DNA of 57,379 nt. It comes from Streptomyces sp. SA15 (GTDB lineage Bacteria; Actinomycetota; Actinomycetes; Streptomycetales; Streptomycetaceae). This document shows positions 25,406 through 33,873 of the stretch, piece after piece. The stretch is from NCBI RefSeq assembly GCF_002291145.1, contig NZ_NTGE01000131.1:1-57379 (forward strand), written 5' to 3'. The translations under genes were made by a program, and so were the position numbers. Numbering within the stretch: the first letter of the stretch is position 1; the number at the start of each line of letters is the position of its first letter. Below the pieces are notes generated by a model, which saw nothing but the letters and a program-made list of their open reading frames with translations, did not search any database and was not told where the DNA came from.

Positions 25406-26185
25406 CTACAGCGCTTCGCCGGGAATCGAGAGGTATGCCTCGCGCAACGCGTCCAGGAGCGGGTGCTCGACGGTCATGAGCGAGTCATCGATGCAGGACA
25501 GAGCGCGAACACCGATGGACGTGTTCGTGGCGAAGGCAACCTGCATGCCCTTGGCCCGGTCGAGGCTGACGGCGGCGACCTGGTGCTCGACCTGCTGTTG
25601 CAGGAGCGCCATCGTCACCCCGGGCAGCACAGGAGCCTTCGGCCATACCACGCCGTCGTCGCCGATGAATCCCACGTTCCAGGTTCCCCCTTCGCTGACG
25701 TGGCCGTCGGGTCCGACGAACAGGGCGTCGTCGTAGCCGTTGAGCTGCGCCGTACGGCGTGCGTGCAGGGCGCCGAAGAGACCAACGTGCTTGACCTCGG
25801 GCAGGTCGCGCTCGTACTCCACGCTCTGCGCGCGCAGGGGCGGCGGGGGCATCGAGCCGGCAGGGCGAACGGTCACCAGGACGTGCGGCTGGTCGGCGTC
25901 CGCGGGATGCCCCATGTCCACCGTGGGGTCGTAGATCGTGACGCGGACAACGCACGGCCCGTCTCGACCGTCCAGGGCGTGCCGGACGTGGTCGCGGACG
26001 CGCCCGGTGTCGAGGTCGGCACCCCACACGGACTTGCAGTCCCGTACGAGGCGCTCCAAGTGCAGGGACAGGCCGCGGATCTGATGATCGGCGTCGGCAC
26101 GCATGGACGTGAAGTGGCCGAGGTTCGTCAGCGCCAAGGGCAGCAAGTCGTCGGGAGATACGGGCAGTCCGTCGAGTGTCGCCAT
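25406..26185 (-). CDS. Class IV (fold-type IV) PLP aminotransferase
   Basis: 259 residues from the ATG at 26185 (an ATG at 26197 is also possible). It has the branched-chain/D-amino-acid aminotransferase or aminodeoxychorismate lyase fold. The PLP lysine is in LPEVKHVGLFGALHARR, GYDDALFVGPDGHVSEGGTWNVGFI is the cofactor-binding turn, and VLPGVTMALL and FATNTSIGVRAL close the site. It could transaminate an amino acid or keto acid or remove a side chain; the substrate is unknown. It is divergent from the ATPase gene at 26290, in the cassette with the dioxygenase, radical SAM protein and glycosyltransferase. Confidence 0.88.
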   Translation of the reverse strand: MATLDGLPVSPDDLLPLALTNLGHFTSMRADADHQIRGLSLHLERLVRDCKSVWGADLDTGRVRDHVRHALDGRDGPCVVRVTIYDPTVDMGHPADADQPHVLVTVRPAGSMPPPPLRAQSVEYERDLPEVKHVGLFGALHARRTAQLNGYDDALFVGPDGHVSEGGTWNVGFIGDDGVVWPKAPVLPGVTMALLQQQVEHQVAAVSLDRAKGMQVAFATNTSIGVRALSCIDDSLMTVEHPLLDALREAYLSIPGEAL

Positions 26186-26289
26186 GCCGCCCAGCATGTC
26201 AGGACGCGCCCCGCCTCCAAGACCTCAAAGCCTCTTACTGACGAGTCAACTTCACTGGAACTTCCATCCTTCTGTGCGGGAGAACGCCG

Positions 26290-26778
26290 ATGACCCTGAT
26301 CACTCCCACCGTGGTCCCGAATGCCCCAGCCGTGGACCACGTCGTGGCGCGCGCCTTCGAGGTCACCTTCACCCCGGCCGACTCCCGTGTCCGGCGCATG
26401 CGACAGGTCACCGCGGACCAGCTGCGCTTGTGGAATCTCGTCGACCTGAGGGACGACGCGATGATCGTCGTCTCCGAGCTGGTCACCAACGCCATCAGGC
26501 ATGGCAAGGGCAGACCGATCAGGCTCCGGGTGACGCGCTCCGACACCGAGCTGCGCGTTGAGGTCGCCGACGGCAATCCGACCCCAGCTCGATTGCGCTC
26601 CGCGGGCGAGACCGATGAGAACGGCCGCGGACTGGAGCTCGTCGCTGCCCTGTCGAAGGACTGGGGCGTCAGCCCCGACGGGACGACGACGTGGTGCTCC
26701 TTGGCGATCCCCCACTGCGACCGAGCAACGGCAGGACGGGGACGTGCCCCCGGTGCCGGCCGGCCGGAAGGACCGTAA
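26290..26778 (+). CDS. ATP-binding protein, anti-sigma-factor-like (HATPase_c, RsbW type)
   Basis: 162 residues, ATG after GGGAG. A single histidine-kinase-type ATPase domain: N box ELVTNAIRHG (about 59-68), G1-like VADGNPTPARLR and G2-like NGRGLELVAALSKDWGV. There is no membrane segment and no phosphoacceptor domain. Streptomyces encode many such small kinase-like proteins, usually regulatory partners of anti-sigma antagonists or of XRE/DUF397 proteins. It opens the rightward half of the cassette, 118 bp before the dioxygenase gene. Confidence 0.88.
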   Translation: MTLITPTVVPNAPAVDHVVARAFEVTFTPADSRVRRMRQVTADQLRLWNLVDLRDDAMIVVSELVTNAIRHGKGRPIRLRVTRSDTELRVEVADGNPTPARLRSAGETDENGRGLELVAALSKDWGVSPDGTTTWCSLAIPHCDRATAGRGRAPGAGRPEGP

Positions 26779-26896
26779 GACAGACCCGCACCAGCGATCT
26801 CAGACTCCGCCCCCCGTGCCCGTAGCTGTGACGGGCCTGGGCACGGGGGACGGCCCCATCCCTCCGCAAGATTCGAAGGAACTGGAGACAGCCAGT

Positions 26897-27814
26897 ATGT
26901 CCACGGCAACGACGGGATTTCGCATCCCTCTGCCCGAAACGCTCGTCGCACACCTCGGTAAAGCCATCGTCGATCTTCCGGCGCCTGAACTCGAGAACGG
27001 CCACCTCCGGGTGGACGTGGCGAAGGAGTACAACCGTGTCCGCGCCGAGTCGCCCGAGGCACAGGTTGTGGTGCGGCGCTGTCGCGACCTGCTCGACGAC
27101 CCCCACGGCGACGGCTTCGCCGTTCTGGAGATGGGAGTGCTCCTCGACCACTACGGGCTCGACGACGGGCAGAAGGCGGCCACGGTCGTGCTCTCATGGC
27201 TGGGTACTCCGCTGCGCGCCTTCGACAAGTGGCCCCTGTGGAAGCCGCTGGGCACGAACCTGACCATCGATCCGATGCGCGCGACCGGCTCCGGGTACAA
27301 CCCGCTGCATATCGACGTCGTGAATGCGACCCTGCCGCCGGACTACAGCGTGCTGCTGTGTGTGCGGCCCGACCCGCGAGGCGAGGGCCACAGCATCGTC
27401 TCCCAGCTCCGCCGGGCTGTGGACCGGCTCAGCGACGACGATCGTGCCCTGCTGGCCGAGCCGGTCTACCGTGACGGAGCGTTCTACGAACTCACCGGCG
27501 TCGGCGCCGAGTACGCGCCGTTCGCCATCATCGACGACCTCCCGCCGGCCGTGGGCTTCGTACGGTTCACCGCGAAGATGCTGCCGGAGATGGACCTGAG
27601 GGACCCGCACACCAGCGCTGTACATGCGCTGGAGCGGGAGCTGATCGCTGAGCAGAAGCGGTTCCTGCTCGGCTTCGGAGACATGATCGTCATCAACCAG
27701 CACTACTGCGTCCACGGCCGCGAGAGGCTGGGCAGTCACCAGGAGGAGGTGCCCGAGGAACGGCGCCGCCTCTTGTGGCAGATGTTCTTGCGCGCCACGA
27801 AGGCCGACGCCTGA
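26897..27814 (+). CDS. Fe(II)/2-oxoglutarate-dependent dioxygenase, TauD/clavaminate-synthase-like
   Basis: 305 residues from the ATG at 26897 (GGAG upstream). Non-haem iron ligands can be placed: His and Asp in YNPLHIDVVNATLPPDY and the distal His in INQHYCVHGRERL, whose Arg is the likely 2-oxoglutarate carboxylate ligand. This is the layout of the TauD/clavaminate synthase superfamily, which hydroxylates or desaturates amino acids and small metabolites. Its stop overlaps the start of the radical SAM gene (TGATG), so the two proteins are made together and probably act on the same compound. Confidence 0.87.
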   Translation: MSTATTGFRIPLPETLVAHLGKAIVDLPAPELENGHLRVDVAKEYNRVRAESPEAQVVVRRCRDLLDDPHGDGFAVLEMGVLLDHYGLDDGQKAATVVLSWLGTPLRAFDKWPLWKPLGTNLTIDPMRATGSGYNPLHIDVVNATLPPDYSVLLCVRPDPRGEGHSIVSQLRRAVDRLSDDDRALLAEPVYRDGAFYELTGVGAEYAPFAIIDDLPPAVGFVRFTAKMLPEMDLRDPHTSAVHALERELIAEQKRFLLGFGDMIVINQHYCVHGRERLGSHQEEVPEERRRLLWQMFLRATKADA

Positions 27815-30000
27815 TGTCGGCCGTCGACCTGGGGATGCCGCAGCCCGCGCAGGCGGCGGCATCCCGCGCGGCAGGGATGCGGCCGGTCCTGCGCCTGAAG
27901 GTGTGGCTGTGCGATCTGACGTACACGCAGCAGGTTGTGTCCGCCGAGACGATGCCCCAGGCCGTCGCCGGGCTCGCCACCTACGCCGCGACCGTCATGG
28001 AGTTCGCACACGACCCTCGGATCTTCAAGTTCCCTGAGGACCTGGCGGCCGCGCTCGAAGCCGAGGGAGTCCCGGACGTCATCGGCTTCTCGCACTACAT
28101 CTGGAACGCCCACTTGTCGGCCGCGTTCGCCCGACTGATCAAGAGGCGGTACCCGCGCACAGTCGTCGTCATGGGCGGCCCGCACTACCCGCTGCAGCGA
28201 GCCGACCAGGTGCCGTTCTGGTATCAACGGCTCGCGGGAGCCACGGACTTCTACGTGGACGGCGAGGGTGAGGCCGCGTTCGCTGACCTCTTGCTCCATC
28301 TCGACGGCAAGCCGCCCGAGAAGGTGCGGGACACCATCCCCGGCGTGCACAGCATGTCGTCCGACCGGCGCGAGGTGTTCACCCCGAAGCCGCGCAAACG
28401 GATCTCCGATCTCCACGATGTGCCCTCGCCGTACTGCGCCGGTCTGCTCGACGAGTTCTTCGAGCGCGGCGGTGTTCCGACGGTCACCACCACCCGTGGC
28501 TGTCCGTTCTCGTGCACGTTCTGCACCGAGAGCCAGCAGTACTTCAGCCGCGTCGCCAAGCGACCGGGCGAGGAGGTCGCGGCCGAGCTGCACTACATCG
28601 GCGCAAAGATGCAACCCCTCGTCTCCGCAGGCCTGGCGCGCAACGAACTGCTGATCACCGACAGCAACTTTGGGATGTTCCCCGAGGACAAGCACACGTG
28701 CCAGATCCTCGCCGAGTGCCAGCAGCTGTACGGCTGGCCGCGGGTCGTCAACGTCACAACGGGCAAGAACCAGCGCGAACGCGTGCTGGAAGCCGTGGCG
28801 CAGGTGCCGGGCACGATCAGCCTGTCCGGGTCGGTACAGAGCCTCGACGCGACCGTCCTCGAAGCCGTCGCACGCAGGAACATCAGCTCCGACAAGATGA
28901 TGGAGATCGCCCTGAAGTCGGCGGAGGCGGGAGCGCAGTCGTACAGCGAGGTGATCCTCGCGCTGCCCGACGACTCGAAGGACAAGCACTTCGAGAGCCT
29001 GCGCGGGTTGATGAATGCCCGCTTCGACCGCATCAACATGTTCCAGCTCACGCTGCTGCCGAGCTCAGAGATGTACGCCCAGGCATACCGGGAGCGGTGG
29101 GGCCTGGAGACGCAGTGGCGGGTCATGCCGCGCTGTTTCGGCCGCTACACAGTGCTAGGTGAGGAGGTGCGCGCTGCCGAGTTGGACGAGGTGTGCGTCT
29201 CCCTGCCGAACCTGTCGTACGAGGACTACCGCGAGTGCCGGATCGTGGACCTGTTCGTCGCCTCGCTGTACAACGGCGGAGTCTTCGGCACGATCGTCGC
29301 GATGCTGCGGGCGCACGGTGTCTCACCGATGACGTGGGTGAAGCGGTGTCTGAGGTTGGAACACGGTGAGAACCTCGCCCGCGTGCTTGCCGGCTTCCTG
29401 GAGGACACGGACAGCCAACTTTTCGATGTCCGAGAAGAGTTGATGTCGTACGCAACGGCGAACGTGGACCGGTACATCAGCGGAGAGCTGGGCAACAACC
29501 TGCTCTACACGTACCGGATGCGGATGATCTCCGAGGCACTCGACGATCTGGCCGACCTGGCGGTGCGGGCCGCGCTCCACGTCCTGAGCATGGTCGGGGT
29601 GGGGACCGGCGCGAACAGCCTCGCGGCACGGGTGGTCCGCGAAGGCGCCGCCTATCACCGGCTGAAGCTCTCGGAGGTCTTCAGGCCTGATCCGCCCGAG
29701 ACGCTGACGCAGCTCGCCGCCTTCGACATCGAGCGGCTGCTGCACGACGACCGCGCCGGCCTGAACGTAGCCGACGTGCGCTCGTACAGGCTCGACGAAC
29801 CGGTCGAGCGGTACTTCGTTCTCACTGATCGGCAGCGCATGACTCTGAGCACGTACGTGGCGCAGATGGGCGACACGGCGGCTGGGCTCGGATGGCTCCT
29901 CACCAAGGTGCGCCTCGCTGATATCGTCCGGGAGGTTCGCACGCCTGCCGGCTCCGGCGTGGGACCGGAGCCCTCACGATCGGAAGCCGTCACCCCGTGA
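27814..30000 (+). CDS. B12-binding-domain radical SAM protein
   Basis: 728 residues. Residues about 60-170 resemble the cobalamin-binding Rossmann fold of class B radical SAM enzymes (DVIGFSHYIWNAHLSAAFARLIKRRYPRTVVVMGGPH), without an obvious DxHxxG base. The radical SAM cluster is C-x3-C-x2-C in TTRGCPFSCTFCTESQ at about residue 230. GTISLSGSVQSLD and QSYSEVILALPDDSKD are later barrel strands. A 250-residue C-terminal region has no domain I recognise. Enzymes of this class methylate or rearrange unactivated carbons. It overlaps the dioxygenase gene before and the glycosyltransferase gene after. Confidence 0.88.
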   Translation: MSAVDLGMPQPAQAAASRAAGMRPVLRLKVWLCDLTYTQQVVSAETMPQAVAGLATYAATVMEFAHDPRIFKFPEDLAAALEAEGVPDVIGFSHYIWNAHLSAAFARLIKRRYPRTVVVMGGPHYPLQRADQVPFWYQRLAGATDFYVDGEGEAAFADLLLHLDGKPPEKVRDTIPGVHSMSSDRREVFTPKPRKRISDLHDVPSPYCAGLLDEFFERGGVPTVTTTRGCPFSCTFCTESQQYFSRVAKRPGEEVAAELHYIGAKMQPLVSAGLARNELLITDSNFGMFPEDKHTCQILAECQQLYGWPRVVNVTTGKNQRERVLEAVAQVPGTISLSGSVQSLDATVLEAVARRNISSDKMMEIALKSAEAGAQSYSEVILALPDDSKDKHFESLRGLMNARFDRINMFQLTLLPSSEMYAQAYRERWGLETQWRVMPRCFGRYTVLGEEVRAAELDEVCVSLPNLSYEDYRECRIVDLFVASLYNGGVFGTIVAMLRAHGVSPMTWVKRCLRLEHGENLARVLAGFLEDTDSQLFDVREELMSYATANVDRYISGELGNNLLYTYRMRMISEALDDLADLAVRAALHVLSMVGVGTGANSLAARVVREGAAYHRLKLSEVFRPDPPETLTQLAAFDIERLLHDDRAGLNVADVRSYRLDEPVERYFVLTDRQRMTLSTYVAQMGDTAAGLGWLLTKVRLADIVREVRTPAGSGVGPEPSRSEAVTP

Positions 30001-31205
30001 CCGTCGACGAGCTCGCCTCCCGTTTCGCCTCCTTCCACCGGCCTTTCAGGCTCATGGTGACCGGAGGCGGAACGGGAGGGCACACGTACCCCGCCCTTAC
30101 AGCAGTCCGCACCATGGAAGCCGTACTGGGGCGCCACGGCGCCTCGCTGGACGTGCTGTGGGTCGGCACGACCGAGGGCCTGGAGGCCCGCGTCGCGTCG
30201 GCCGAAGGCATCGCCTTCAAGACAGTGCCCACAGGCAAACTGCGACGCTCCAGCAACCCCCTGAAGATGCTGAACGCCCAGAACATGCGGGATCTGGGGC
30301 GGGTGCCCAAGGGCGTCGTCGAGGCGCGCGCCATCGCGGCCGACTACAAGGCCGACGTGATCCTGTCGACCGGAGGCTATGTCGCCGTTCCGGTGGGGCT
30401 CGCGGCCCGCGCGACGAAGACCAAGCTCGTCGTGCACGAACAGACCGTGCGTCTGGGCCTGGCCAACCGCATCCTGGCCCGGTCCGCGACCTCTGTCGCC
30501 GTCTCCTCGGAGTCGACGCTGAAGCTGCTGCCGGACCAGGTCGCTGCCTCGGCGGTGGTCACTGGCAACCCGGTCCGCCCGGCGATCTTCACCGGCCACC
30601 CGAGCAAGGCCGTGGCCGCCCTAGGCATGGCCGGATACGCCGGACACCTGCCCACGGTGTACGTGACCGGCGGCGCGCAGGGCAGCGAGCAGATCAACGA
30701 CATGGTCCGTGAGAACCTGCCGTGGCTCCTGTCGGTGGCCAACGTGGTCCACCAGTGCGGCCCGAACTGGGTCGAGAAATCGAGGCAGCTCGCAGCGAAC
30801 CTGCCCGCCGAACTCCGAGCCCGGTACTGGGTCGACGGCTTCGTGGGCTCCGAACTGCCCGACGTGCTCGCCCTGGCGTCTGTAGTGGTCTCGCGCAGCG
30901 GGGCGGGCACGATCTCCGAGCTGACGGCGCTGGGCAAGCCGTCCGTTCTGGTGCCACTGGTGCCGTCGGCCGGCGACGAGCAAGAGCACAACGCCTTGTA
31001 CCTCGAACAGGCGGGAGCCGCCGTGGCACTGGTGCGGGAGCGGGCCAGCGCCGGGGAACTGCGCCGCGCCCTGGAACCGGTCCTCACATCCGGAGAACGG
31101 CGCGAGGCGATGGCCCAGGCCGCCCGCGCCCTGGGCAAGCCCGACGCGGCTATGCGTCTGGTGGAGGTTCTGCTGAGCGTCGCCCTTGGTGAGAACGGGC
31201 GCTGA
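29997..31205 (+). CDS. MurG-like UDP-GlcNAc glycosyltransferase (accessory paralogue)
   Basis: 402 residues, GTG start overlapping the upstream TGA (GTGA). The N-terminal fold has MVTGGGTGGHTYPALTAV (MurG GGTGGH loop) and ADVILSTGGYVAVPVGLAARA; the C-terminal donor domain has YVTGGAQGSEQIND and RSGAGTISELTALGKPSVLVPL. MurG adds GlcNAc to lipid I in cell-wall synthesis, but the housekeeping murG sits in the dcw cluster. This copy is coupled to a dioxygenase and radical SAM gene, so it probably glycosylates the product of this cassette. It ends just before the first CRISPR array. Confidence 0.88.
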   Translation: MTVDELASRFASFHRPFRLMVTGGGTGGHTYPALTAVRTMEAVLGRHGASLDVLWVGTTEGLEARVASAEGIAFKTVPTGKLRRSSNPLKMLNAQNMRDLGRVPKGVVEARAIAADYKADVILSTGGYVAVPVGLAARATKTKLVVHEQTVRLGLANRILARSATSVAVSSESTLKLLPDQVAASAVVTGNPVRPAIFTGHPSKAVAALGMAGYAGHLPTVYVTGGAQGSEQINDMVRENLPWLLSVANVVHQCGPNWVEKSRQLAANLPAELRARYWVDGFVGSELPDVLALASVVVSRSGAGTISELTALGKPSVLVPLVPSAGDEQEHNALYLEQAGAAVALVRERASAGELRRALEPVLTSGERREAMAQAARALGKPDAAMRLVEVLLSVALGENGR

Positions 31206-31230
31206 TACTTCACCGGTTACGGGGCACCAG

Positions 31231-33637
31231 GGCCTGCTCCCCGCGGGTGCGTGGAGCAGGCCCGTGCCACCGCAGCGCCATCGTTCCGGCGGGACCATCC
31301 CCGCAGGTGCGGGGAGCAGACCGACCTGGAGTACGAGAAGATCGCCGCCCAGGGACCATCCCCGCAGGTGCGGGGAGCAGCAGTCGGGGCTCACGCCGGA
31401 GGAGACGTCCGGGGGACCATCCCCGCGGGTGCGGGGAGCAGGCGGACACGTTGAACACCGCGCCCGTGCCGCCGGGACCATCCCCGCGGGTGCAGGGAGC
31501 AGGACAGAGTGCTGCGGGCCTTGGCCAACAGCGCGGGACCATCCCCGCGGGTGCGGGGAGCAGCCGAAGGACAAGATCAGCACCCGTTGGGATGCGGGAC
31601 CATCCCCGCGGGTGCGGGGAGCAGTACAGCGACTGTGCCAGCTTCGTGGGCAAGGCGGGACCATCCCCGCGGGTGCGGGGAGCAGCCCCATGGCCGCCCG
31701 GACAAGGGGGTTCAGCCGGGACCATCCCCGCGGGTGCGGGGAGCAGGTCGATCGGGGCGGCGGCGCCGATGCTGGTGGGGGACCATCCCCGCGGGTGCGG
31801 GGAGCAGCTCTCGGCCACCAGCCGCTGCGTCAGGCTGTCGGGACCATCCCCGCGGGTGCGGGGAGCAGTCGGCGTCCAGGCCGATCACGTGGGAGGAGTT
31901 GGGACCATCCCCGCGGGTGCGGGGAGCAGGACCACTCGCTGTACGGACCTGTGCCGTTGCGGGGACCATCCCCGCGGGTGCGGGGAGCAGTCGACAATGC
32001 CCATGATCAGGGCGCCCTGGAAGGGACCATCCCCGCGGGTGCGGGGAGCAGGCTGGGTCTTGACTCCGCGCCGACCTGGTCCGGGGACCATCCCCGCGGG
32101 TGCGGGGAGCAGTACGGCGGCCTCGACGAAGCCGTGCAGCAGGTGGGACCATCCCCGCGGGTGCGGGGAGCAGAGGCTCTCCGTGCCGGGGAGCAGGTCG
32201 ATGTCGGGACCATCCCCGCGGGTGCCGGGAGCAGATCTGTAGACGATTCGTCTCCGAACCGGGATGGGGACCATCCCCGCGGGTGCGGGGAGCAGTTGTA
32301 ACCCGCACCGCTGGCTGCGGTGCCGTCGGGACCATCCCCGCGGGTGCGGGGAGCAGACGGGGTCGGACCACAGCTGGTAGGCGACGGCGGGACCATCCCC
32401 GCGGGTGCGGGGAGCAGAGGACGATCACGGACGGCTCGGGGATGGTGTCGGGACCATCCCCGCGGGTGCGGGGAGCAGTCAGACCAGCTCTGTCGGTGCG
32501 CTTTCGTGCAGGGACCATCCCCGCGGGTGCGGGGAGCAGACAACAGGGTTCCCCGACACCCGGGGAACCCTGGGACCATCCCCGCGGGTGCGGGGAGCAG
32601 GACCTCGTCGACAAGGCCGCGAACGGCATGACGGGACCATCCCCGCGGGTGCGGGGAGCAGGTCAAGGGCTACGCCGAGGCCCTCTTCGAGGAGGGACCA
32701 TCCCCGCGGGTGCGGGGAGCAGGCTCCACGCCCTCGTTAGTGCACTCGCGCATCGGGACCATCCCCGCGGGTGCGGGGAGCAGGATGTCGCCGACCGGCC
32801 GCCCTACCGGCCCAGGGGACCATCCCCGCGGGTGCGGGGAGCAGGCGACGGTCACGACGCTGGTGACCGTCGCCGAGGGACCATCCCCGCGGGTGCGGGG
32901 AGCAGCATGAACCACCAGCCGTCGGGGCAGCCGGGGCGGGACCATCCCCGCGGGTGCGGGGAGCAGTCTGACGTCCCCGGTGGACCGCAAGTCACAGCGG
33001 GACCATCCCCGCGGGTGCGGGGAGCAGAGTGGACTGGCCTGCGGATGGGCGCCGACGTGGGGACCATCCCCGCGGGTGCGGGGAGCAGGGGTCGGGCTAC
33101 ATCCACTGCGTGGGTGCGGAGGGACCATCCCCGCGGGTGCGGGGAGCAGTACTTCAGCCAGCCCCACCAGGTGTAGACGGCGGGACCATCCCCGCGGGTG
33201 CGGGGAGCAGACGTGGTCGCTGGACGCCGACGCGTCCCGCCCGGGACCATCCCCGCGGGTGCGGGGAGCAGCAGCGAGGAGACGAACCGATGACCGCCCG
33301 CACGGGACCATCCCCGCGGGTGCGGGGAGCAGCCGACCCGCCTACGGTCGGGGCCGAAGAGGCTGGGACCATCCCCGCGGGTGCGGGGAGCAGCTCAACC
33401 CCGACGGGGGTGACCACTACCTGATGGGACCATCCCCGCGGGTGCGGGGAGCAGTTGCTGTCGCCGGCGTCGCGGTCGTACTCGTCGGGACCATCCCCGC
33501 GGGTGCGGGGAGCAGGCGGTGGTGCTGGCCATGACGGGCTATGTCATGGGACCATCCCCGCGGGTGCGGGGAGCAGAGGCCGTCGACACCCCCGAGCGCG
33601 CCCTGGTCGGGACCATCCCCGCGGGTGCGGGGAGCAG
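31231..33637 (-). CRISPR. Type I-E CRISPR array 1 (39 repeats plus a decayed terminal copy)
   Basis: Repeats of 29 bp recur every 61 bp from 31291 to 33609, so spacers are 32 bp. In the crRNA direction (minus strand) the repeat begins CTGC, has a 7-bp hairpin TCCCCGC/GCGGGGA with an ACCC loop and ends TGGTCCC, a Cas6e-type repeat. The leader end is the right end, beside cas3. The left end is older: repeats at 31291, 31352 and 31474 carry substitutions and the copy at 31231-31259 is heavily altered. One repeat near 32206 has a G-to-C change. All spacers look different by eye. Confidence 0.98.
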
Positions 33638-33873
33638 ACTGCCCGACCTGGAGGTTTATCGCCCCGACGGCAGGGTTTCATGCACTTTCACCGATTCCGA
33701 CACATGGTGCATACGGTCGATACCCCCTCTTAGGGTCGTGCTGTCGGGCAGTAAATAGATCACCATACGTCTCAAGCGTGCCCGCAGGGCGCTGTACGCC
33801 CGCTTTGGCCTCGGATCACGCTCGTTTTCTCAAATCGGCCTGCCCTCCTGTGATTTAGCTGTATCCATCTTGC
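33638..33873 (-). promoter_or_regulatory. CRISPR leader 1 and divergent cas promoter region
   Basis: 236 bp between the newest repeat of array 1 and cas3. It must drive the array leftward and the cas operon rightward. Next to the repeat it has ACTGCCCGACCTGG (33638-33651), and at 33682-33698 GCACTTTCACCGATTCC; on the minus strand both have near-identical counterparts at the same distance from the first repeat of array 2. The part near cas3 is AT-richer (AAATAGATCACCATACG at about 33753-33769). No ribosome binding site is obvious before the cas3 ATG. Confidence 0.75.

Noticed and set aside
24314..26293. 659-codon plus-strand frame with a good GGGAGG before its ATG
   Set aside because: It runs antisense through the SUMF1 and aminotransferase genes and its composition is not protein-like; the site is noted only in the gap annotation.
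28268..28654. Cas or toxin-like small frames within the radical SAM gene
   Set aside because: Internal shadow frames of a long gene that has a clear cluster motif.
31231..33637. Long open frames with a repeated DHPRGCGEQ/GPSPRVRGA peptide on both strands
   Set aside because: They are translations of the CRISPR repeat at 61-bp period and not genes.
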